45,116 bases of DNA, taken from contig PEAP01000015.1 of assembly GCA_002753665.1 (NCBI GenBank), positions 1 to 45,116 of the forward strand, in the 5' to 3' direction. Numbering within the stretch: the first letter of the stretch is position 1; each line of letters opens with the position of its first letter. Below, one piece after another: positions 24,276-32,839 of this stretch. The notes beneath the pieces are model-generated. The model did no database searches, was not told the DNA's origin, and was given only the letters and a program-made list of their open reading frames with translations. This DNA comes from Magnetococcales bacterium DC0425bin3 (GTDB lineage: Bacteria > Pseudomonadota > Magnetococcia > Magnetococcales > DC0425bin3). Both the position numbers and the translations under genes were made by a program.

Positions 24276-24584
24276 ATGGAAATCAAGTTCGAAGGCCGTC
24301 AGGTCGATCTGGGCGATGAGCTGCGGCAACGGGTGCAAAAACGCTTCGACAGCCTGGACAAGCGCTTCGGTCCCATCACCCATGCCCGTCTGAGCGTGGA
24401 AAAGATGGCCCACAAGAACGAACAGCGGGCCGTGGTGAAGGCCATCGTGAACATCGCCGGCAACACCCTGACCGCCACCCGGGATGCGCCCACGGTGATG
24501 AACGCGGTCAACGACACCCTGGACACCCTGACCCAGGAACTCCAGACCTATGTGGAAAAGAAGAACAAGGAACACCGCCACTAA
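24276..24584 (+). CDS. hpf: ribosome hibernation promoting factor (short HPF/RaiA family)
   Basis: A 102-aa basic protein with the beta-alpha-beta-beta-beta-alpha pattern of the family: MEIKFEGRQVDLGDELRQRVQKRFDSLDKRF, ARLSVEKM, VVKAIVNIAGNTLTATRDA, then a C-terminal helix. It binds the 30S decoding site in stationary phase and promotes ribosome inactivation. It is the short form and lacks the dimerising C-domain. AAAGGGG lies before ATG 24276. A dispersed hairpin repeat begins about 12 nt after its stop. Confidence 0.92.
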   Translation: MEIKFEGRQVDLGDELRQRVQKRFDSLDKRFGPITHARLSVEKMAHKNEQRAVVKAIVNIAGNTLTATRDAPTVMNAVNDTLDTLTQELQTYVEKKNKEHRH

Positions 24585-24595
24585 CTTCAATTTCA

Positions 24596-24657
24596 AGGAT
24601 GGGGGAGGCCTCCCTCCACCCTCCACCGATGCAAGCCGGTTCCCGGCTGCCACGGTA
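24596..24657 (+). repeat. dispersed hairpin repeat, copy 2 (REP-like)
   Basis: Plus orientation, immediately after hpf. It has GGGAGGCCTCCC (a perfect 12-bp palindrome), CCTCCACCGATG and the hairpin AAGCCGG-TTC-CCGGCTG. It is preceded by TTTCAAGGATGG, close to the sequence before copy 1, so the left edge of the family includes TTTCAnGGATGG. Confidence 0.8.
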
Positions 24658-24669
24658 AGTCCGCCGGCG

Positions 24670-24690
24670 GGGGAGGAACCCTTCCTCCCC
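24670..24690. terminator. hairpin between convergent hpf and response regulator
   Basis: GGGGAGGAA-CCC-TTCCTCCCC is a perfect 9-bp stem with a 3-nt loop in the convergent gap. No T-run follows on either strand, so it may stabilise 3' ends or end transcription weakly. The rest of the 194-bp gap holds the repeat copy and GC-rich sequence without genes. Confidence 0.35.
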
Positions 24691-24778
24691 TGGCCCGCTT
24701 CCCCCCCCCCAGGGTCATCTCCACAGCGCGGCGCAGCCCCAGCCGCCGCCCTGCTGCCGGGACACCCCTCTCCGGGCG

Positions 24779-25162
24779 TCACTCCTCTCCGGGTATCTCC
24801 AGCAGCTTGTCCACCGCTTCCAGGACCTGAAACGGCGAGAACGGTTTGGCGATGGTATGCAGGGCACCGAATTCCTGGGCCATGTCCAGGTTGAAAACGG
24901 CATCCAGCCCACGCCCGCCGCCGGAAATGGCCACCACCTTGACCTGGGGATTGTGGTGACGCAGTTCGGTGATGACCTCGATGCCGTCCTTTTCCGGCAT
25001 CAACATATCGGTGATGACCAGGTCGGCGCCTTCCCGACGGTAGCGTTTCACCCCGCGGTTGCCGTCGCTCTCCTCCGCCACCTGATATCCGGCCCCTTCC
25101 AGGACCGCACGCAGCAGGGCCCGCACACCCGGGTCATCGTCGATAATCAGGATCCGTGCCAC
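24779..25162 (-). CDS. single-domain response regulator
   Basis: A 127-aa stand-alone receiver resembling CheY-like proteins. It starts ARILIIDDDPGVRALL, with the phospho-acceptor Asp in LVITDMLMPEKDG, Ser in VVAISGGGR, and the conserved Lys in TIAKPFSPF. GTG 25162 is preferred because AAGGAAGGG lies upstream and the receiver fold begins at once. A longer start would add a 28-residue arginine-rich tail. With no output domain it must act through protein contacts or a phosphorelay. No cognate kinase is nearby. Confidence 0.88.
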   Translation of the reverse strand: MARILIIDDDPGVRALLRAVLEGAGYQVAEESDGNRGVKRYRREGADLVITDMLMPEKDGIEVITELRHHNPQVKVVAISGGGRGLDAVFNLDMAQEFGALHTIAKPFSPFQVLEAVDKLLEIPGEE

Positions 25163-25242
25163 CGACGCCCTTCCTTTTCCCTTGCCGATCCCCCGCCACG
25201 GGGCTGTCTCCCGGCGCCATGGATGAACCCGGACAAGACCCC

Positions 25243-25641
25243 TCAACCGCCGGGGCTGTCGGTCTGGGTCAGATGGTAGGCCTTCACCGTCGCCTTTTCC
25301 ACCTCCTTGAGCATTTCCTCCCGTGCTTTCTGCAACCGCTTGAGGGTGGCATGCAGATCCCCGGTCAAGGCTTTGAGGGGTTCCTTGCCCTGGAAGTGCC
25401 GTTCGGCAATGGCGATTTTGAGAAAATCGTTCAGGGCGATGGCCAGGATCTCCGGCTCCACGCCGGGCACCTTCAGCTTGCGCTCCAGCCAGGAAAAAGG
25501 GCGACCCCGGCCCAGCTCGTCGCGGATGGCGGCCATGGCGGCGTCGTAGGCGACGTCGTCAGCAGCGGAAAAGCCGGTCTCCACCACCTGGTGGCGCAGA
25601 TGGAAATCCTTCGGGTCCTGGTCCTGCGGATCGTCAGTCAT
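25243..25641 (-). CDS. hypothetical protein overlapping secF, 132 aa
   Basis: Not recognised. It overlaps the secF end by 8 bp and so is probably translated from the yajC-secD-secF mRNA. It is soluble, acidic at the start and then helical. A middle part (PFSWLERKLKVPGVEPEILAIALNDFLKIAIAERHF) and a charged C-terminal helix (about 90-122, possibly coiled coil) stand out. No signal peptide or motif. Its frame has core codon use, so it is likely a real gene. Confidence 0.65.
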   Translation of the reverse strand: MTDDPQDQDPKDFHLRHQVVETGFSAADDVAYDAAMAAIRDELGRGRPFSWLERKLKVPGVEPEILAIALNDFLKIAIAERHFQGKEPLKALTGDLHATLKRLQKAREEMLKEVEKATVKAYHLTQTDSPGG

Positions 25642-26584
25642 CGGTTTCCCCCTCAGCCACGGTGTCCTCCCGGGGTGATGGGGCGGTCCGGGGGTTCCGG
25701 TTCATCAGCAGCACCACGGGGCTGGCCACATAAACGGAGCTGTAAGTCCCCACCACCACCCCCAGAAACAGGGTCAGGGCAAAATCATGGATCACCTCCC
25801 CGCCGAAGATCAGCAGGGCCACCAGCACGATGAGAACGGTGAGGGAGGTGACCAGGGTGCGGGACAGGGTCTGGTTGACCGCCTCGTTGATGATGGCCGC
25901 CATGGGTTGGCGCTTCATGCGCTTGACTTCATCCCGGATGCGGTCATAGACCACGATGGTGTCGTTGAGGGAATAGCCGATCACGGTCAGCAGGGCCGCC
26001 ACCACCACCAGGGTGAACTCCCGCTCGAACAGCGAGAAATAGCCCATGGTGATGGTCACGTCGTGGACCAGGGCCAGCACCGCGCCCAGGGCGAAACGGA
26101 ATTCGAACCGCCAGGCCACGTAGATCAGGATGGCCACCAGGGAATAGAGTACCGCCAGGATGCCCTGTTGGGTCAATTCCTGGCCGACCTGGGGGCCGAC
26201 GACCTCCACCCGGCGCAATTCGATACCCTGATCCCCGGCCAGGGGGGTCAGGCGTTTCACCACCTCGTCGGACAGTTGGCTCACGTCGCGTCTGGCGTCG
26301 GTCTGCTGCTCCACCCGGATCAGCACCTCATCGGGGGTGCCGAACTCCTGGATGACCACATCCCCCAGCGTCATGCCGGAGAGTTCATGGCGGATCTCCT
26401 TGACCGGGGCCGGCCCCGGAAAGCGCAACTGGATGAGGATGCCGCCGGAGAAGTCGATGCCCAGATTGAGACCCTTGACCATCAGCGAGCCCGCGCTGCC
26501 CAACATCAGCAGGAGGGACAGCGCCATGGCGGGGTAGCTCCAGCGGACAAAGTCCCAGGCGGTTTTCTTGAGGAGGAATTTCAT
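25634..26584 (-). CDS. secF: protein translocase subunit SecF
   Basis: A 316-aa inner-membrane protein with six helices and a periplasmic P1 domain. It has the signature GIDFSGGILIQLRF after the first helix, then RRVEVVGPQVGQEL before helix 2, and LTVIGYSLNDTIVVYDRIRDE in the fourth to fifth helix region. With SecD it uses the proton gradient to complete export through SecYEG. It lies 20 bp after secD. Its family relation to SecD and RND exporters is clear. Confidence 0.96.
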   Translation of the reverse strand: MKFLLKKTAWDFVRWSYPAMALSLLLMLGSAGSLMVKGLNLGIDFSGGILIQLRFPGPAPVKEIRHELSGMTLGDVVIQEFGTPDEVLIRVEQQTDARRDVSQLSDEVVKRLTPLAGDQGIELRRVEVVGPQVGQELTQQGILAVLYSLVAILIYVAWRFEFRFALGAVLALVHDVTITMGYFSLFEREFTLVVVAALLTVIGYSLNDTIVVYDRIRDEVKRMKRQPMAAIINEAVNQTLSRTLVTSLTVLIVLVALLIFGGEVIHDFALTLFLGVVVGTYSSVYVASPVVLLMNRNPRTAPSPREDTVAEGETDD

Positions 26585-26604
26585 GCCGTTCTTGCCCCGC
26601 TTCT

Positions 26605-28197
26605 TCAGATGCTCAGTGTCCTGGGACGCCGATTTTTCAGGATCATGGACAGCATCACCCGGGTCATGAAAATGGCGGTGAACATGGAGGCCACCAGTCC
26701 GATGGACAGGGTCACCGCGAACCCCCGCACCGGCCCGGTACCGAACTGGTAGAGTACCGCCGTGGTGATCAGGGTGGTGATGTTGGAATCCAGGATGGTG
26801 ACGAAGGCCTTGTCATAGCCATGATCGATGGCGGCCAGGGGATTCTTCCCCAAACGCAGCTCCTCGCGGATCCGTTCGAAAATCAGGACGTTGGCATCCA
26901 CCGACATGCCGATCAGCAGCACCATCCCGGCGATGCCCGGCAGGGTGAGGGTGGCCTGGAGCCAGACCAGCACCGCCAGGAGAATCAGCACGTTGAACAG
27001 CACCGCCACATTGGCCAACAGGCCGAAGCCCCGGTAATAGAGGACCATGAACAGCATCACCAGGCCGCCGCCGATGAGACAGGACAGCAGCCCCTGGTTG
27101 ATGGAATCCCGCCCCATGGTGGGACCCACGGTGCGCTGTTCCATGATGCTGATGGGGGCCGGCAGGGCGCCGGAGCGCAGCACGATGGCCAGGTCATGGG
27201 CCTCCTCGGGGGTGAAGCCGCCGGTGATCTGGGCCCGGCCGCCCTCGATCTTTTCCCGGATCACCGGGGCGGAATAGACCTGATGGTCGAGCACGATGGC
27301 CATGCGCTGCCCTTCGTGGTCGCCGGTGAGCTGGGCGAACTTGCGGGCGCCCTGGCGGTCGAAGGTGATCAGCACGTAGGGCTCGTTGTACTGCTGATCG
27401 ATGTTGACCCGGGCGTCGGTCAGCCGATCACCGGTCAGTTCGGCCCGCTTCTTCAGGAGGTAGGGCGTCCGGGTCTCCTTGCCATCGGCCTGCCTGCGCT
27501 CCTGGCCATACAGGACCACATCCCCGGGCGGCACCCGGCCCTGGAGGGCGGCGTCCAGATCGCCCTTGTCGTCCACCATGTGGAATTCCAGCCGGGCGGT
27601 GCGCCCGATGGCGTCGATGGCCCGGCGGGGATCCTTCAAGCCCGGCAGCTGCACCAGAATGCGCTCTTCGCCCTGGCGCTGGATGGTGGGTTCGCTGACG
27701 CCGAATTGATCCACCCGGGAGCGGATCACCTCGATGGCCTGTTCCACGGCGAACTGCCGGGTCTCCTTCTGGTGGGCCTCGGCGAGGGTGACCCTGATCA
27801 CCTGGAGGGGTCCATCGTCCTCCACGGTGGCATTGGGAAATTCCTCCTCCAGCACCTTGCGGATGGCCGCGGCGTCGGAGCGCTCGGACAGGGTCAGGGT
27901 GACGGTGGCCAGGCCGGTACGGCTCACGCCCCGGTAACTGTGATGATCCTTGCGCAGCACCCGGCGCACCTCGTCCACGAGGTTCTCGGCGGACTGCTCC
28001 ACGGCCTTGTCCACCTCCACATGGTAGAGCAGATAGAGCCCACCCTGGAGGTCCAGGCCCCGGTGAACCACCTTGTCCGGCAGCCAGCCGGGCCACCAGG
28101 CCGGCACATTCCCCATGAGGCTGGGTGCGGAGTACAGCAGGGCGATCAGGCTCGATATCAGGATGATGACTGGTTTCCAGACGGGAATGTGTCGCAT
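26605..28197 (-). CDS. secD: protein translocase subunit SecD
   Basis: A 530-aa partner of SecF. The first helix (about 8-27) is followed by HRGLDLQGGLYLLYHVEVD and the large periplasmic P1 region (about 50-340) with VSEPTIQRQGEERILVQLPG. Five further helices carry GMSVDANVLIFERIREELR, the conserved motif for proton-coupled movement. Length is slightly below that of E. coli SecD. It starts 5 bp after yajC, in the standard yajC-secD-secF order. Confidence 0.97.
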   Translation of the reverse strand: MRHIPVWKPVIILISSLIALLYSAPSLMGNVPAWWPGWLPDKVVHRGLDLQGGLYLLYHVEVDKAVEQSAENLVDEVRRVLRKDHHSYRGVSRTGLATVTLTLSERSDAAAIRKVLEEEFPNATVEDDGPLQVIRVTLAEAHQKETRQFAVEQAIEVIRSRVDQFGVSEPTIQRQGEERILVQLPGLKDPRRAIDAIGRTARLEFHMVDDKGDLDAALQGRVPPGDVVLYGQERRQADGKETRTPYLLKKRAELTGDRLTDARVNIDQQYNEPYVLITFDRQGARKFAQLTGDHEGQRMAIVLDHQVYSAPVIREKIEGGRAQITGGFTPEEAHDLAIVLRSGALPAPISIMEQRTVGPTMGRDSINQGLLSCLIGGGLVMLFMVLYYRGFGLLANVAVLFNVLILLAVLVWLQATLTLPGIAGMVLLIGMSVDANVLIFERIREELRLGKNPLAAIDHGYDKAFVTILDSNITTLITTAVLYQFGTGPVRGFAVTLSIGLVASMFTAIFMTRVMLSMILKNRRPRTLSI

Positions 28198-28202
28198 GGG
28201 GC

Positions 28203-28616
28203 TTACTTCTTCAGGTCGACCTTGGGTTCGGCCGTCCCGCCGTCGTCCTTGTCGGCCTCGGAAGTCACGGCGCCGCCGGCCTTGGCGGTGATGGCGGTGA
28301 TGGTGTTCTTGCGCACCCGCACCCGCACCGGCTTGAAGCTCTTGTTGCCCACTTCGACCTCACCCAGGTCCAGCACCAGGATGTCGTCGTCCACCCGGTG
28401 GACCCGGGCCAGGAGGCCGCCGCCGGTGACCACCGAGTCACCCCGTTTCAGGTTGGCGATCATCTCCCGATGGGTCTTCTGCTGCTTCTGCTGGGGACGG
28501 ATGAGCAGAAAATAGAAGATCGCGAACATCATGAGCATGAAAATCAAGGTCTCCCAGCCGCCCCCCCCCTGGGGGGCGCCGTTCTGGGCAAAGGCGGGGC
28601 TGATCACGTCGAGCAT
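28203..28616 (-). CDS. yajC: preprotein translocase subunit YajC
   Basis: A 137-aa small membrane protein. One helix (about 22-40, LIFMLMMFAIFYFLLIRPQQKQ) is followed by the soluble domain HREMIANLKRGDSVVTGGGLLARV typical of YajC. The C-terminal extension (about 105-137) is charged and variable. YajC associates with SecDF and AcrB-type pumps. It heads the sec operon, and a good sigma-70 promoter lies about 100 bp upstream. Confidence 0.94.
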   Translation of the reverse strand: MLDVISPAFAQNGAPQGGGGWETLIFMLMMFAIFYFLLIRPQQKQQKTHREMIANLKRGDSVVTGGGLLARVHRVDDDILVLDLGEVEVGNKSFKPVRVRVRKNTITAITAKAGGAVTSEADKDDGGTAEPKVDLKK

Positions 28617-28717
28617 CGCTGGACTCCTTACCGACCGTGGCGGGCGGGTGGCGGGAACAAGGCCCTGGGCGGCGCAGCCCCGGGGACATCCCGGTACGCC
28701 TGGGCAGGATGGTTTGG

Positions 28718-28745
28718 ATTATGCATAACCAATCCCCGACGTCAA
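28718..28745 (-). promoter_or_regulatory. sigma-70 promoter of yajC-secD-secF
   Basis: On the minus strand, TTGACG (28745-28740), a 16-bp spacer and CATAAT (28723-28718), preceded by TATG. The start point would be near 28711, giving a leader of about 95 nt before yajC. Confidence 0.55.
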
Positions 28746-28884
28746 AGGTCTTGCGCCATTTTCCAGCCTTCGGCACGGCAAGGCCGATTCCTCCCGCCGG
28801 AAAAACCGTGTAATGTGCGGGAAGTCTCTCACCAGCCCGAGCCCACTTCGAGGGGAGCGGAGCGCACCTCTTCCCCAGACGGGG

Positions 28885-29769
28885 ATGACGGTTCAAGGCA
28901 ACAGTCCGATTCCGGCCATGTCCGAACTGCAACAAAAGCTGGTCAAGATGGTCGAACAGATGCCCGCCTTTTCGAAGAGCGTGCATCAGGTTCTGCACCT
29001 CACCGCCGACCTCAACTACAGCCACAAGGAACTGGTGCGGATCATCGACTACGATCCGGTGATGACCCTCAAGATCCTCAAGCTGGTGAATTCGGCCTAT
29101 TTCGGTTTCGCCCGCAAGGTCGCCTCCATCAATCAGGCGGTGGTGTTCCTGGGGATGAACACCATCAAGAACCTGGCCCTGAGCGTGGCCACCCGGGGCA
29201 TCCTGCCCCAACTGGACCGGGGCGGGCTGCATACCGGCCATTTTCTGACCCATTCGGTGGGAGTGGCCACGGTGGCCAAGATGCTGGCCCGTCGCCTGGG
29301 AGCCACCGACCGGGAGGCCACCGACTATTTCGTCGCCGGCCTGCTGCACGACTTCGGCAAGGTGGTCTTTTCCCAGTTCATGCCCCTGGAATTCCAGGAG
29401 GCCCAGCGGCTGGCCAAGGAGCGCCACTGCTCCCTGCGGATCGTCGAACGGGACCTGATCGGGGCCGATCATGCCGACATCGGCTCCCTGCTGGGGGAAA
29501 AATGGCAACTGCCTCCAGACCTGGTACTGGCCATCCGTCACCATCATGGGGACAAGGACGGTCAGCACGATTCCCCCATGCTGGACTGCGTCAACGCCGC
29601 CAACCAGATCACCAAGCTCCGGGGTTTCGGCGATTCCGGCAGTCCCATCGTGGAGCCCCTGACCCCATCGGCCCAGGCCCGCTTCGGCACCGACCTGGAG
29701 GGGCTGGTCGCCTCCCTGGGCGACCTGGACCGCGAGATGAAAAAGGCCCAGGTCATCATCAAGCTCTAG
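28885..29769 (+). CDS. HDOD-domain signalling protein
   Basis: A 294-aa soluble protein. Residues 20-220 show the HDOD pattern: LVKMVEQMPAFSKSVHQVLHL, IIDYDPVMTLKILKLVNSAYFGF, INQAVVFLGMNTIKNLALS, then the HD-like core FLTHSVGVATVAKMLARR and VAGLLHDFGKVVF, and IRHHH. The LHDFGK segment keeps an HD pair, so some metal binding may remain, although HDOD proteins are usually non-catalytic signalling modules. ATG 28885 has GGGG upstream; 28918 and 28813 are alternatives. It precedes the metallo-beta-lactamase-fold gene by 18 bp. Confidence 0.9.
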   Translation: MTVQGNSPIPAMSELQQKLVKMVEQMPAFSKSVHQVLHLTADLNYSHKELVRIIDYDPVMTLKILKLVNSAYFGFARKVASINQAVVFLGMNTIKNLALSVATRGILPQLDRGGLHTGHFLTHSVGVATVAKMLARRLGATDREATDYFVAGLLHDFGKVVFSQFMPLEFQEAQRLAKERHCSLRIVERDLIGADHADIGSLLGEKWQLPPDLVLAIRHHHGDKDGQHDSPMLDCVNAANQITKLRGFGDSGSPIVEPLTPSAQARFGTDLEGLVASLGDLDREMKKAQVIIKL

Positions 29770-29787
29770 CCACGACCGGATGCAACC

Positions 29788-30675
29788 ATGAAGATCCGCT
29801 TCTGGGGGGTACGGGGGTCCATTCCCTTCCCGGGACCCAACACCATCACATACGGCGGCAACACCACCTGCATTGAGGTGCGCACCGACGCCAACGACCT
29901 GATCATCCTGGATGCGGGCAGCGGTATTTTTCCCCTGGCCCAGACCCTGTTCAAGGAATTGCCCCTCACCTGCCACATCTTCATCACCCACACCCATTGG
30001 GACCACATCCAGGGGTTGCCCTTCTTCATCCCCACCTTCATCCCGGGCAACACCATCCATATCCACGGCGCCTTCGATCCCATCAACCAGGGCGACCTGC
30101 GGGAAGTCCTCTCCCGCCAGATGGAATACTGCTATTTTCCGGTCCGGGAGACGGAACTCAAGGCCACCATACATTACCTCACCCTGCGGGACCGGCAGGT
30201 GATCAAGGTCGGCAACGCCACGGTGAGCAACCTGTTGATGAACCACCCGGTCCTCAACTACGCCTACCGCATCGACTGCAACGGCAAGTCAATCTGCTTC
30301 ACCGGCGACCATGAACCCCTGTTCAATATCTACGACCCGGAGGACGAGGACTGCGACGAATACCAGTCCTTCATGGACCAAAAGAACCAGGGCATCATCG
30401 ACTTCATGCGCGGCGTGGATGTGCTGATCGCCGATACCAGCTACACCCGGGACGAATATCCCCAAAAGCGCGGCTGGGGGCATGGCACCTACGATTCCTC
30501 CATCGCCCTGGCCCGGCAGATCGGCGCCCGCCAACTCTACTTCACCCACCACGAACCCACCCGCTCCGACCGGGACCTGGAACGGGTGTTCCAGGAAGCC
30601 CTGTCCCGCCACCCCCGGCAACCCGGCGATCCGGAATTCCACCTGGCTCAGGAAGGACCGGTCATCGAACTGTAG
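29788..30675 (+). CDS. metallo-beta-lactamase-fold hydrolase (phosphodiesterase-like)
   Basis: A 295-aa protein with the metal site THTHWDH (H68, H70, D72, H73), a later His in LMNHPVLNYAYRI, ICFTGDHEP, and HHEP near the C-terminus. The opening FWGVRGSIPFPGP and the GGNTTCIEV loop are typical of the subgroup often annotated as cyclic-nucleotide or PhnP-like phosphodiesterases and fused or linked to signalling domains. The substrate is unknown. It is probably co-transcribed with the HDOD gene. Its last 28 bp overlap, convergently, the tgt end. Confidence 0.85.
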   Translation: MKIRFWGVRGSIPFPGPNTITYGGNTTCIEVRTDANDLIILDAGSGIFPLAQTLFKELPLTCHIFITHTHWDHIQGLPFFIPTFIPGNTIHIHGAFDPINQGDLREVLSRQMEYCYFPVRETELKATIHYLTLRDRQVIKVGNATVSNLLMNHPVLNYAYRIDCNGKSICFTGDHEPLFNIYDPEDEDCDEYQSFMDQKNQGIIDFMRGVDVLIADTSYTRDEYPQKRGWGHGTYDSSIALARQIGARQLYFTHHEPTRSDRDLERVFQEALSRHPRQPGDPEFHLAQEGPVIEL

Positions 30676-31769
30676 AATTCCCGGGCAAACTCCTGAAATC
30701 GGTCGGCCTGAATCGCCCGGCGCAGGTCCTCCATGAGGGTGAGATAGTAGAACAGATTGTGCAGGGTCATGAGCCGCAAGCCCAGGATCTCCCGGCCCCG
30801 GAACAGGTGGTGCAGATAGGCCAGGCTGTAGTGACGGCAGGTGTCGCAGCCACAACGGGGATCGGGTGGATTGGGATCCTCCCGGAAGCGGGCCTGCTTG
30901 ACGTTGATCACCCCGCCATGGATGAACATCTGGCCGTTGCGGGCGTTGCGGGTGGGCAGCACGCAGTCGAACAGGTCGATGCCGGCCGCCACCGCCGCCA
31001 TCAGGTCCTCCGGTTTGCCCACGCCCATCAGGTAACGGGGGCGGTTCGCGGGCAGCAGGTCCGGGACCTGGGCCAGCATCTCCGCCATCAGCTCCCTGGG
31101 TTCTCCCACCGACAGCCCGCCGATGGCATAACCATCGAAGCCCATTTCCACCAGGCGGGCGGCCGATTCCCGGCGCAGGTCCAGCTCCATGCCCCCCTGC
31201 ACGATGCCGAACAGCGCCCCGCCCTCGGGATCCGGCCGCCGGGCCGCCAGACAGCGGGCGCCCCAGCGCAGGCTCAACTCCATGGAGCGGGCCACATAGT
31301 CCCGGTCCGCCGGCCAGGGCGGGCATTCGTCGAACTGCATCATGATGTCCGACCCCAGGGCCTCCTGCACCGCCATCACCACTTCGGGACTCAGAAAGCG
31401 GGCGGAACCGTCGATGTGGGAGCGGAAGGTCACCCCCTCCTCGCGAATGGTGCGCAGCGCCCCCAGGCTGAAGACCTGGAACCCCCCGGAGTCGGTAAGG
31501 ATGGGCCGCCGCCAGTTCATGAAGCGGTGCAGCCCCCCCAGCCGGGCGATCAATTCGTGCCCCGGGCGCAGGAACAGGTGATAGACGTTGCCCAGCACGA
31601 TCTGCGCCCCCACGGCTTCCAGATCCTGGGGCGTCATGGTCTTGACCGTGGCGGCGGTGCCCACCGGCATGAAGGCCGGGGTCTCCACCAGGCCATGGGC
31701 GGTGTGGCAGCGACCGCGCCGGGACTTGCCGGGCGCGGTGTGCAGCAACTCGAAGCGGAAGGCGGTCAT
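30648..31769 (-). CDS. tgt: queuine tRNA-ribosyltransferase (TGT)
   Basis: A 373-aa enzyme that swaps guanine-34 for preQ1 in GUN-anticodon tRNAs. Key blocks are ILTDSGGFQVFSL (with the general acid/base Asp), GYAIGGLSVGEP, the nucleophile Asp in IDLFDCVLPTRNARNG, and the zinc site CGCDTC...H near the end. ATG 31769 overlaps the queA stop by 4 bp, giving the classic queA-tgt pair. The 3' end runs 28 bp into the opposing metallo-beta-lactamase-fold gene. Confidence 0.97.
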   Translation of the reverse strand: MTAFRFELLHTAPGKSRRGRCHTAHGLVETPAFMPVGTAATVKTMTPQDLEAVGAQIVLGNVYHLFLRPGHELIARLGGLHRFMNWRRPILTDSGGFQVFSLGALRTIREEGVTFRSHIDGSARFLSPEVVMAVQEALGSDIMMQFDECPPWPADRDYVARSMELSLRWGARCLAARRPDPEGGALFGIVQGGMELDLRRESAARLVEMGFDGYAIGGLSVGEPRELMAEMLAQVPDLLPANRPRYLMGVGKPEDLMAAVAAGIDLFDCVLPTRNARNGQMFIHGGVINVKQARFREDPNPPDPRCGCDTCRHYSLAYLHHLFRGREILGLRLMTLHNLFYYLTLMEDLRRAIQADRFQEFAREFYSSMTGPS

Positions 31770-32839
31770 GGCCGGCCAGGGTCCTCGGGAAACAGCAGGT
31801 TGGCATCCCCATAGGAGTAGAAGCGGTAGCCCTGCTCCAGGGCATGGCGATAGTCCCGGTCGAGGCGGGCCTTGCCGACGAAGGCCGCCACCAGCAGCAA
31901 CAGGGTCGAGCGGGGCAGGTGAAAATTGGTGATCATCAGGTCCACCCAGCGGAACCGATGGCCCGGACCGATGAACAGGGCGGTTTCCCCCCGGGTTGGC
32001 GTCAGGGTGCCGTCGGGACGGACGGCGCTCTCCAGCACCCGCACGGCGGTGGTCCCCACCGCCACGATCCGACCGCCCGTGCGGCGAGTCGCCTCGATCC
32101 GCTCCACCGTCTCCGGGGACAGCTCGAACCATTCCCGATGCATCACATGGTCCCGGGGATCGTCGCAGCGCATCGGCTGGAACGTGCCCAGCCCCACATG
32201 CAGGGTGACGGCGACCCGTCCCACCCCGCGCCGTTCCAGGGCGTCCAACAGCCCGGGGGTGAAATGCAGCCCGGCGGTGGGGGCGGCCACCGCCCCGGGA
32301 TGGCGGGCGAACACCGTCTGGTAATGGCGGCGGTCGGCCGCGGCGCCGCCCGATTGGATGTAGGGCGGCAGGGGCATGCGCCCCTGCCGCTCCAGCAGTT
32401 CCGCCCAGTCCCCGGATCCCGACGCCTCCAGGCTGACGCGAAAGCCCGCCCCGTGGCGTTCTCCCACCTGAAGGACGGTCCCCTCCTCCAGGGTGATCCG
32501 CCAGCCGGGTCGCACCCGCTTGTTGGCCCCCACCAGGGCTTCCCAGGCGCCGGTGGCGCCGATGGGTTTCAGCAGCAGCAGTTCCGTGTGGCCCCCGCTG
32601 TCCCGGGTGCCCACCAGCCGGGCGGGGATCACCCGGGTATCGTTGAGGACCAGCAGGTCACCGGGTTGCAGGCAACCGGTCAGGTGGTGGAATATCCGGT
32701 CCTCGATGCCCCCGGGCCGGCTGACCAGCAGCCGGGCGGCGTCCCGGGGCCGGGCCGGGCTCTGGGCGATGCGGTCCTCCGGCAGGGTATAGTCGAAATC
32801 GGCCACCCGCCAACCAGTTGCCTGCCGGGATTGGGTCAT
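31766..32839 (-). CDS. queA: S-adenosylmethionine:tRNA ribosyltransferase-isomerase QueA
   Basis: A 357-aa enzyme that adds the epoxycyclopentane ring from SAM to preQ1-tRNA. It shows FDYTLPEDRIAQSPARPRDAARLLV, LNDTRVIPARL, GLHFTPGLLDAL, HVGLGTFQPM and MITNFHLPRSTLLLLVAAF, all hallmarks. ATG 32839 gives the normal length. It sits in a CATG shared with the divergent DsrE-like start. In-frame ATG 32869 is an alternative. It is translationally coupled to tgt. Confidence 0.95.
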   Translation of the reverse strand: MTQSRQATGWRVADFDYTLPEDRIAQSPARPRDAARLLVSRPGGIEDRIFHHLTGCLQPGDLLVLNDTRVIPARLVGTRDSGGHTELLLLKPIGATGAWEALVGANKRVRPGWRITLEEGTVLQVGERHGAGFRVSLEASGSGDWAELLERQGRMPLPPYIQSGGAAADRRHYQTVFARHPGAVAAPTAGLHFTPGLLDALERRGVGRVAVTLHVGLGTFQPMRCDDPRDHVMHREWFELSPETVERIEATRRTGGRIVAVGTTAVRVLESAVRPDGTLTPTRGETALFIGPGHRFRWVDLMITNFHLPRSTLLLLVAAFVGKARLDRDYRHALEQGYRFYSYGDANLLFPEDPGRP

